From an uncultured Planctomycetota bacterium (GTDB lineage Bacteria; Planctomycetota; Planctomycetia; Pirellulales; Thermoguttaceae): a DNA stretch of 42,721 nucleotides. Shown here piece by piece: positions 35,860-42,721 of the stretch. A program made the position numbers and the translations under genes. The DNA lies in NCBI GenBank assembly GCA_900318195.1, contig ONJR01000163.1, positions 1-42,721 of the forward strand. Reading direction: 5' to 3'. Below the pieces are notes generated by a model, which was not told the origin of the DNA, searched no databases, and was given only the letters and a program-made list of their open reading frames with translations. Each line of letters starts with the position of its first letter. Position 1 is the first letter of the stretch.

Positions 35860-35953
35860 AAGGATCATGATCGCGTCCACGCGACGCGCAACGAAAGAGT
35901 TTTTACGCCCACGCGGCGCAACAACGGCGCGAGGCTATATGAGGTACGTTCTG

Positions 35954-38900
35954 ATGGCACGATTCGAGAATGAAAGCAAACTGAATACAACGCCGATAAT
36001 GCGACGCGCGCGCGTTGTCTCCTGGGCGCTATGCCTCGGCGCGGCTATGACGCCGTTCGCTCTCGCTTTACAAGCGCCACAGGATCCGCCCGCTCCTGCG
36101 CCAGCCCCTGCTCCTGCGCCAGCCGCGGAGCCGCAAACGCCTCCGACTGACGCTGAAAAGAACGCGGCTCTCGAAAAAATAGGCGTCAATACAACGGGTC
36201 AGATTCCCAATCCCGTCAGCGATCCCGCTGCGGCGGCTAAAATGGTCGTCGATCTCAACAACGCGCTCGCCAATCCCGATCCGCCGGAAAATCCAAAATC
36301 AGAGGCGATTCGAATTCCAGAATACGACCCGCAGAGGAGCTATACGCGTCTACTCTACCCGAGCGTCTCGACCTACATCGGACTGTCAGACGAGCAGAAC
36401 CGTCGAATTACGGAAATTGTAACCGATCGCTCGCAAAAGCTAGCGAACGCGCCAAAGGAGCAATGGAGCGAGATTATTATCGCTTCCGAAAAAGAACTGC
36501 AAGCCGTCCTCACGCCTGAGCAAGACGAGCGCTTTAAGCGCGGCGTCTCGCAGAAGACGATCACCATGCGGTTCAGTAAAGAACGCTGGGTCGACGTCCT
36601 GCAGTGGATCGCCAACGAGCTAGGACTACAGCTCATTATGAGCGCGCCGCCGCAGGGAACTTTCTCGTACAATAGCAGGACGGCGTACTCGCCCAAAGAC
36701 GCGCTCGATATTCTCAACGCCGACTTGAATTTCAGAGGATACACGCTCATTCGCTACAACTCGATGCTCATCCTCCACGACTTCAAGACGGGCTCCATTC
36801 CGCTCCAGTACCTTCCTAAAATCGAACCGGAAGACCTGCCGAATCAGAGTCGATACGACTACGTCGCGTTGACGATTCCGCTCGAGCAACGCAATATCAA
36901 CGCGGTGCGCGAAACGATCAAACCGTTCCAAGGTCCGAACTGCTCCGTTTCCATTCTCTCAGGAAACGCTATTATGGTCATCGACACGGTCAACGCGTTG
37001 CGTGAAATCTATACGGCGGCGAGCAACGTCTACAATCCCGATCCGCCTGCTGATCGACCGATTGGCGGACGCGGACCGCGACCGGCGCCGGAAACGCCTG
37101 AATGGCGACCCTACGAACTAGGAAACTTGGCGTACTCCACGCTACAGGCTCAAATCGACGTCTTCGCGCCCGGCGCGAAAGCGTTGTACAATCCCGAATC
37201 GAATATCGTACACTATCTCGCGCTACCGAGTCTGCACAACGTCATCGTCGGACTCGTCGACCGTCTAAAAGAAGGCGCCGATCCCGCGCGCGCCGCTATT
37301 GTGAAAACGTACTCGCTCGACCGCATCGCGCTCGCGTCGAGCGCCGACCTGTGGATTATCGCGCGACGATTAGGCGCGACCGCGCCAAGCGTCTTCGCTC
37401 AGTTTGGCGCGGGCGCGTCTGAAGAAATGCTAACGCAAGTCGTCGACGCGCTACAGAAACTCGTACCGGACGCGCAAATTCAATACACGGCGCAAACGAG
37501 AACGCTGTTCGTTATCGGAACTCAAGCGGAACACGACCGCGTCAATCAGGTGCTCGAGGGTCTCGTCGCGACCTCGACCGAAAAGGAAGCGCCTGTGATT
37601 AAGCTCTACGCTATTCCGAAAGCGGCGCCCGGTCCGATTAGTCCGACGATTATCAATCTTCTGCGCGTCGTCGCGCCTATGGCGCAACCGATCGACTCCG
37701 GAAGCGGACAACTGCTCGTGATCGGCACACAGGCGGAGCAGGATCAGATCGCGAAAGCGCTCGAACAGTACAAAGCGGAAGTCGAAAATCCCAACGAGGA
37801 GTTCACGCTTAGAACCTACGTCATGACAACGCGTCAGGTCGCAAGATTCACGCAGATATACACGCAACTCGTGGCGACGCCCGAATTGCGCGGCGCCGTA
37901 AGATTGCCTGACCCGATTATACCGACTCGATTCGCCGTTTGGGCTAAGCCGGAACAGCAGGCGAAAATCGCTAAAATCGTCGATGAAATCATCAACGCGG
38001 AAGCCTATGTAAACTCGCTCAAACCGCAAGGTCTGCCAGAACCGCAAGAACCGGCGCCTGCTCCGGCGCCTGCGCCTGCTGAACCTGCCCCGGCGCCTGC
38101 TGAACCTGCCCCGACGCCTGCGCCTGCTCCGGCTGAACCTGCGCCCGCCCCGGCTCCTGCGCCAGCTGAACCAGCTCCGGCGCCTGCTGAACCTGCTCCG
38201 ACGCCTGCGCCAGCTCCGGCTGAACCTGCGCTCGCCCCGGCGCCTGCTCCGACCCCGGCTCCCGCGCCTGCTGAACCTGCGCCTGCGCCAGCTCCTGCCG
38301 CAACGGAACCTGCGCCGGCTGAAGTCGCCGCGCAAGTCGACGCACAGAAACTCGCGACGCCGGAACAATTCAGCGTCGGAACCGGCGGCGCTTATATGTC
38401 CGTGATTCCGATCAGACGCGTCGCCGTATCGACCGCGAACTCGATTCTTATCAATACGATCCCCGGTCTCGACACAATGATCGACTCCGTCTCGCCCGCG
38501 ATTATCGTATACGGCTCGAAGAGCGCCGTCGACGCCGCGATTGAACTCGCCGAGAAACTCGAAAGCCAACTCGATTACGTCGTTGAAATCGTTACGCTCG
38601 ATAAGGAATTGCCGAACGAGGTCGTAACCGCCTTTGCGAAAATCGAGCCGCGCGTCGTCGCCTCTTACGACCGCGCCAAACAGCAGCTCTTCCTCTCGGG
38701 CAAGCCTGGCGACGTCGCGCGCCTTAAGAAATACGTCGCTGAAATCTCAAGCGCGACGACCGACGAGAAAGACGGGGTCTATTATCTCGACGTCGAACGC
38801 GAACTACCGGGCGAAATCCAGGATTATATCCGCCGCGCCGTGCCGGGAGTCGAACTCAATTACCACCAATCGAGCAAGCGTTTCACGATCATTGGCACGC

Positions 38901-41900
38901 CGAGCGAACAGCTCGCGACCGCCAAGCTCATTACCGACGCGATCTTGAATCTGCCGCCGGAAGACGAAACGCGCTACTACAAGCTCGACGCGCAAGCGCC
39001 GGATCGACTCATCGACATGCTGCGCGAACGCGTTAAGAACGTCAATACGATCGAACGCGATCAGTACAACTCCGCGACCCTGCGCGTTGTCGCCAAGCCG
39101 TTCCAGCACGAGGAAATCGCGCGCGCGCTCAAGCAGATTCAAGAAGAGTACCCGCTCGCCGATCAGAACTACTTCGCCGCCTACAAAACAACGAAGGAAG
39201 TGCGCGATCGATTCGAGCAAATCAAGGACGATTGGCAACGCGACAAGGGCAATATTCGCATCTTCAAAGACGACGCGACGAACTCCTTCGCCGTCTGGGC
39301 GTTGCCAGCTCAGCACAAGGCGCTACAAGAGACGCTCGACCAGTTGGCGGCGCTCGAATCAGGAGAACGCAATACGGCGTCCCTCTACTCGCCGAAATAC
39401 GTCGACGCCGCGACCCTCGTGACGATACTAAACGATCTCCACCCGAACGTTAAAGTTACAAACGACACGCTCAACGCGCGAATTATTATGCGCGGGACTG
39501 CGGAAGATCTCGAAGAAGCCAAAGCGACCCTAACGACCGTCGACTCGCGCGAAGAGAACGCCGTTGAACGTTCCTTCAAGTCCTATCCCATTAAGGGCTT
39601 CTACTCCTACGACGGCGTCGGGGCGTACTATTCGCCGCAATACTATGTCCGCGATCTCAGTAAACTCGTGCCCGCCGCGCGCGTTACCTACGACTACTAC
39701 AATCAAGCGGTCGTCGTATGGGGAACGCAAGAGGAGCAGGAGATTATCCAAAAAGCGATCGAGGATCTCGGCAATAAGAACGACGTCGATAAACGCATTC
39801 TGCGTTGGCAGATTCGAAGAGCTAGCTACTCGACCCTCACCGCGCAGATTCCCGCCGTCTACCCCGACGCCATCCCGACGTACGACGCGGGTTCCAACAC
39901 GCTCATTGTGCGGACAAAGAACGGCGTAAGCCTCGACGCGGTAAAAGAACTGCTTGAAATACTCGACCCAGAAGAACTCTCGGAGTCTGATCCCGTCTTG
40001 CAGTACTACGACGTCGGCGCCGCCCCTACGACTGATCTTACCTCAGCCGTGCGAACGCTCGTGCCGAACGCCGCAAGGATTATGGTCGATCGCAAAACGC
40101 GACAATTGCTTGTTATCGCTAAGCCGGCGGAACAGAAAATCGTCGCCGACAATATAGCGCGACTCGCGAAAACCTTCGGGTCGTCCGATCTGCGACTCAT
40201 TCCCTATCCGATCTATACCATGAAGGTCGCCGACGTAATCGATTCGCTAGAAGAGGCGTATCCCGCCGCAACGTTCGAAGCGGACACGCGCGGAAGTCGC
40301 GTGCTCGCGCGCGCGACGCTTGAAGATCACGTTAAAATCTCCGAGGAAATCGCGCGACTCAACGCCGACGACGAGGAAGCCGAAGGCGACTCGGAAAACG
40401 GCAAGACAACCTACGCGCCGGGTCCGCGCGTCGTCGTCTACGAGCTCGACTCCATGCCGATCGCGACGCAAACGCGCGGGGTCGTAAACTCCCTCTTTCC
40501 CGACGCAGAAATCTTCGGCGGCGGAGGACAGGGTTACGGCTATATGGGCGGCGCGCCGGGTCAGAAGCAAAAGGTTACGATCATAGCGAATTCGCGCGAA
40601 CAGAAAATGATCGCGTCCATAATCGAATCCCTCAATGATCGCTCTGAAGAAGACGAGTTGCAGTTCGCTATCTATCCGTTTGCCACCGTTGATCAAGAGA
40701 CGATCGACGCGATTATAGGCAACCTTGTTCCAGACGCCGTTCAGATTCCCGTCGCGACTGGCTACGGAGCTACCGGTATAGAAAGAATGCAACAGCGCCA
40801 GTTCTTGATGCAACAGCGCGCGCAACGCCGACCGTACGGTATGGGAAATCCTGCCGAGGCGGTTCCGTTCTATCGCATCGATCCCGTAACGCAGACGGTC
40901 GCGCTATTTGCTAAAAAGGAATCGCACGACCTAGTGCGCGAATCGATCGACAAACTCCTCGCGCTACCCGATTCCAACTCGCAAACGACGACCAAAGTCT
41001 ATCGTCTCGGCGCCGCGATCGCGTCTCAGGTCTCTGTCGCGCTCGCGCAAATCGCGCCGACCTGCGTCCCGATGGTCTCCAACTCCTTTGAACTCATCGT
41101 ATACGGTCCGTCCGCCGATCTCGAAAAGGTCGACGCCGTAATCGACGCGATTGAAAAGGAGAAATACCTCAAGGACAGCGGAAGAATGAAGCTCTTCACG
41201 TTGCCGGAAGCCGCAAAGTATAATCGCGACCGAATGGTTAATATCATCAACGCGAACTTCGCAGCGCTTGGCGCCTCCGCCTACGTCGGCGCCGTAGGCA
41301 ACCAGATTATCGTATGGGGCTCGGAACCGACGCTCGATCGCGTCGCGAAATTCGTCGACGAAATTACCTCCGTGCCGAACGACGCGGTCTATAAAACTTA
41401 CCCGCTTAAGAACGTCGACGTCACTACGGCGACCGCGTTCCTATCGAAAGTATGCCCCAATCTAGAAATCACGCCCGACGCCAATCGCGCGTCCCTCGTC
41501 GTCTTCGGAACGCCGCTACAGCATAAAGAAGCAGAGAACGCTATCCAAGCGTTCGATATTCCGATCGATAAGGAAGCAATGCCCGTCGTTGTTACCTACG
41601 CATGGGACGATATGCCGACATATTGGGTCGTATACCTCGAACTGCAGCAGCGATTCCCTGGACGATCGATCGCGCCCTACGCCGCGTCGGGACAGTACGT
41701 TATTTCCGCGCCGCAAGCGATTCAAGATCAGATCGCCGTCTACCTCAAGGAGCGCCGCGTCGAAGCAGCGCAAATGAGCGCAAGTTTTAACGCATATTAC
41801 TTGAACAACGTAAGCTATACGCGACTCATTCAGATCGTGCCCTCCATTCTACCGCGCGTCGCCGTATATCCTGGAAAAGGCGCCCATGAAATCTTCGTCG

Positions 41901-42721
41901 TCGCGAGCCCGCTAGATCAACTGAAATTCAAAGAGCTGCTCGCGAAAATGGAGTCCATGCCGACCGACGCCGAACGCGACGGGTTCCAGCCGAAAATTTA
42001 CAAAACCTCCTCCGCCGCCGCTGCGACGACTATTAGTCTGCTAGCGCCGCAACTCCCGGGCGTTTCCATGTACCCGTTAAGCGGCGACCGCTTTATCGTG
42101 TGGGGCGGTCCAGCAGATCAGGCGTATGTGGAAAAAACGCTGGAAACCGTTGGAGAAGCGTTTCCGGAAGCCGTCTTAAGAAAGTACCCGCTAATTCACC
42201 TACGAATAACCGACGTCGTTACCTTCTGTACTAATCGCTACGCCGGTCAAGCGTACTTCTATCCATCCTCGTCCGGCGACCTAATGTGCCAGGGCCCGGA
42301 AATTATCCAAGCTGAAGTCGCGAAACTACTGAAGGAGCTGGACGTCGAAGATTCGGAAGAATCGCGCTACACGGCGGTCGCGTACGATATTAGCGATATT
42401 CCTGTCTCATCTCATCCGACGGTCGTCGCTAATATAGCGCGCGTCGAGCCGGAAGCGTTGCAACTGCCCTCTTCCACGCCGGGTTTCCTCGTTATTTACG
42501 CGCGACCAGCCCACCACAAGAAGATCCGCGCGCTCGTCGACGAACTATTGCTCGAACGACCAGAAGCGAGACTCTCAATGCGCGCGTACTCCGTGCGAAG
42601 AATGACGCTCGCGCAACTCGCGCAACTACTCTTACCGCTCTATCCGAATATTAAGATCGGCGCCGGCGCGTCGGAATTCGAGATTATTATTACTGCGAAA
42701 CCGAAGGAGCATGAAAAGATC
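35954..42721 (+). CDS. Giant secretin-N-domain repeat protein (3' end beyond the window)
   Basis: An open frame of 2,256 codons with no stop, leaving the window. Start ATG at 35954, GAGG 9 bases upstream. A signal peptide (basic RRAR at about 17-20, hydrophobic core to about 38, cut near ALALQA) directs export. Then come a Pro/Ala spacer, a Spy/LTXXQ-like helical stretch (about 143-200; LSDEQNRRI, LTPEQDERF), and an N0/STN-like domain (about 203-275), as at the front of GspD/PilQ secretins. After that, about 26 copies of an 80-90 residue beta-alpha unit follow, each with a strand such as LLVIGTQAEQ, FAVWAKPEQQ, VVVWGTQEEQ or FIVWGGPADQ and then an amphipathic helix. This is the core of the secretin N1 (NolW) domain. 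A Pro/Ala-rich linker (about 696-790) interrupts the array. No secretin beta-barrel is seen in the visible part. Normal secretins have one to four N-domains. Likely periplasmic, possibly a long envelope-spanning rod. Confidence 0.88.
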   Translation, partial: MARFENESKLNTTPIMRRARVVSWALCLGAAMTPFALALQAPQDPPAPAPAPAPAPAAEPQTPPTDAEKNAALEKIGVNTTGQIPNPVSDPAAAAKMVVDLNNALANPDPPENPKSEAIRIPEYDPQRSYTRLLYPSVSTYIGLSDEQNRRITEIVTDRSQKLANAPKEQWSEIIIASEKELQAVLTPEQDERFKRGVSQKTITMRFSKERWVDVLQWIANELGLQLIMSAPPQGTFSYNSRTAYSPKDALDILNADLNFRGYTLIRYNSMLILHDFKTGSIPLQYLPKIEPEDLPNQSRYDYVALTIPLEQRNINAVRETIKPFQGPNCSVSILSGNAIMVIDTVNALREIYTAASNVYNPDPPADRPIGGRGPRPAPETPEWRPYELGNLAYSTLQAQIDVFAPGAKALYNPESNIVHYLALPSLHNVIVGLVDRLKEGADPARAAIVKTYSLDRIALASSADLWIIARRLGATAPSVFAQFGAGASEEMLTQVVDALQKLVPDAQIQYTAQTRTLFVIGTQAEHDRVNQVLEGLVATSTEKEAPVIKLYAIPKAAPGPISPTIINLLRVVAPMAQPIDSGSGQLLVIGTQAEQDQIAKALEQYKAEVENPNEEFTLRTYVMTTRQVARFTQIYTQLVATPELRGAVRLPDPIIPTRFAVWAKPEQQAKIAKIVDEIINAEAYVNSLKPQGLPEPQEPAPAPAPAPAEPAPAPAEPAPTPAPAPAEPAPAPAPAPAEPAPAPAEPAPTPAPAPAEPALAPAPAPTPAPAPAEPAPAPAPAATEPAPAEVAAQVDAQKLATPEQFSVGTGGAYMSVIPIRRVAVSTANSILINTIPGLDTMIDSVSPAIIVYGSKSAVDAAIELAEKLESQLDYVVEIVTLDKELPNEVVTAFAKIEPRVVASYDRAKQQLFLSGKPGDVARLKKYVAEISSATTDEKDGVYYLDVERELPGEIQDYIRRAVPGVELNYHQSSKRFTIIGTPSEQLATAKLITDAILNLPPEDETRYYKLDAQAPDRLIDMLRERVKNVNTIERDQYNSATLRVVAKPFQHEEIARALKQIQEEYPLADQNYFAAYKTTKEVRDRFEQIKDDWQRDKGNIRIFKDDATNSFAVWALPAQHKALQETLDQLAALESGERNTASLYSPKYVDAATLVTILNDLHPNVKVTNDTLNARIIMRGTAEDLEEAKATLTTVDSREENAVERSFKSYPIKGFYSYDGVGAYYSPQYYVRDLSKLVPAARVTYDYYNQAVVVWGTQEEQEIIQKAIEDLGNKNDVDKRILRWQIRRASYSTLTAQIPAVYPDAIPTYDAGSNTLIVRTKNGVSLDAVKELLEILDPEELSESDPVLQYYDVGAAPTTDLTSAVRTLVPNAARIMVDRKTRQLLVIAKPAEQKIVADNIARLAKTFGSSDLRLIPYPIYTMKVADVIDSLEEAYPAATFEADTRGSRVLARATLEDHVKISEEIARLNADDEEAEGDSENGKTTYAPGPRVVVYELDSMPIATQTRGVVNSLFPDAEIFGGGGQGYGYMGGAPGQKQKVTIIANSREQKMIASIIESLNDRSEEDELQFAIYPFATVDQETIDAIIGNLVPDAVQIPVATGYGATGIERMQQRQFLMQQRAQRRPYGMGNPAEAVPFYRIDPVTQTVALFAKKESHDLVRESIDKLLALPDSNSQTTTKVYRLGAAIASQVSVALAQIAPTCVPMVSNSFELIVYGPSADLEKVDAVIDAIEKEKYLKDSGRMKLFTLPEAAKYNRDRMVNIINANFAALGASAYVGAVGNQIIVWGSEPTLDRVAKFVDEITSVPNDAVYKTYPLKNVDVTTATAFLSKVCPNLEITPDANRASLVVFGTPLQHKEAENAIQAFDIPIDKEAMPVVVTYAWDDMPTYWVVYLELQQRFPGRSIAPYAASGQYVISAPQAIQDQIAVYLKERRVEAAQMSASFNAYYLNNVSYTRLIQIVPSILPRVAVYPGKGAHEIFVVASPLDQLKFKELLAKMESMPTDAERDGFQPKIYKTSSAAAATTISLLAPQLPGVSMYPLSGDRFIVWGGPADQAYVEKTLETVGEAFPEAVLRKYPLIHLRITDVVTFCTNRYAGQAYFYPSSSGDLMCQGPEIIQAEVAKLLKELDVEDSEESRYTAVAYDISDIPVSSHPTVVANIARVEPEALQLPSSTPGFLVIYARPAHHKKIRALVDELLLERPEARLSMRAYSVRRMTLAQLAQLLLPLYPNIKIGAGASEFEIIITAKPKEHEKI
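36860..42721 (+). repeat. Tandem array of about 26 secretin N1-like repeats
   Basis: Counted by the recurring pattern of four hydrophobic residues, then G/A-T/K/S-x-x-E/x-Q/H/L, then a 12-15 residue helix ending in Leu. First copy near 36.96 kb (IMVIDTVNAL), last at the window edge (EIIITAKPKEH). Copies are diverged at both protein and DNA level, so the array is old and not a recent amplification. The true copy number is higher if the gene continues in the same way. Confidence 0.8.
38040..38330 (+). repeat. Pro/Ala/Glu-rich low-complexity linker
   Basis: About 95 codons of repeating PAPAPAEPAPAP-type units with near-identical DNA units (gcctgctgaacctgc and relatives), inside the secretin-like gene between N1-like repeats 5 and 6. 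A shorter Pro/Ala run (36088-36129) follows the signal peptide. Probably an extended, stiff spacer, comparable to the Pro-rich periplasm-spanning part of TonB. Confidence 0.85.

Larger units (their letters stand above)
35643..35953. other. AT-rich leader region before the giant secretin-like gene
   Basis: About 310 bases without a gene. It contains a promoter (35680-35707), a small GNRA-loop hairpin AAAAGG-GCGA-CCTTTT (35715-35730), a second TATAAT (35778-35783) without a clear -35, and a two-stem hairpin (35812-35859). An in-frame ATG at 35867 lies only 2 bases after AGGA and another at 35939 five bases after GAGG; both could give longer N-termini of the next protein, but the ATG at 35954 has better spacing and a better signal peptide. 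Confidence 0.55.

Noticed and set aside
37451..38569. 372-codon minus-strand frame with SRRRSRGRSRRRG-type repeats
   Set aside because: It is the complement of the Pro/Ala-rich linker and flanking secretin-like repeats; the plus frame has a signal peptide, repeats and an unbroken 2,256 codons.

Overview
This window looks like chromosomal DNA of a member of the Planctomycetota. The evidence is a giant exoprotein with an N-terminal LEPR-XLL-type sorting motif and tandem CSLREA / choice-of-anchor-Q beta-helix modules, a DUF3467 gene, a Kdo transferase (so an LPS-type envelope), and a membrane-anchored GspE relative next to pilT. Coding DNA is moderately GC-rich with many 'cgcg/gacg' codons, and the longer intergenic stretches are AT-rich. 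I can name the phylum from the sequence but not the species.

Layout. (1) 1-16.45 kb, minus strand: the start of a PD-(D/E)XK (Rpn-like) nuclease gene cut by the window edge, then a 15.9-kb gene for a ~5,300-residue cell-surface or secreted protein. The giant protein has a LEPR-XLL-like N-terminus, a papain-like domain, three pre-peptidase-C-like domains, a FnIII domain, a caspase-like domain and nine beta-helix modules. Both peptidase-like domains have lost their catalytic residues. (2) 16.45-17.3 kb: a long intergenic region with a good sigma70-type promoter for the next gene and a Fur-box-like dyad. (3) 17.3-18.9 kb, plus strand: PPi-type phosphofructokinase, then tRNA-Ile(GAT) with its own promoter and terminator. 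(4) 18.9-22.8 kb, minus strand: miaB and a DinG-type helicase, with terminators on both sides. (5) 22.8-27.6 kb, minus strand: an apparent four-gene operon of pilT, a membrane-anchored GspE-like protein with degenerate nucleotide-binding motifs, and two unknown membrane proteins. (6) 27.6-33.0 kb, minus strand: hisF, a PP2C phosphatase, a membrane protein, a divergent NRAMP-like transporter and arfB, several with recognisable promoters. (7) 33.1-35.6 kb, plus strand: DUF3467, an MBL-fold hydrolase and waaA, closely spaced. (8) 35.95 kb to the end, plus strand: a second giant gene, open at the window edge. Its 2,256 visible codons encode a signal peptide, a helical region, an N0/STN-like domain and about 26 tandem secretin N1 (NolW)-like repeats, interrupted by a Pro/Ala-rich linker.

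Most of the middle is housekeeping: glycolysis, tRNA modification, histidine synthesis, ribosome rescue and LPS core. The unusual content is envelope-related. It comprises the giant surface protein with two inactive protease folds, the pilT/pseudo-GspE/membrane-protein operon, and the giant string of secretin N-domains. Together they could belong to an envelope-spanning or pilus-like apparatus not described in this form, but a link between the separate loci is inference. No pilin, PilB, PilC or secretin beta-barrel is visible in the window.
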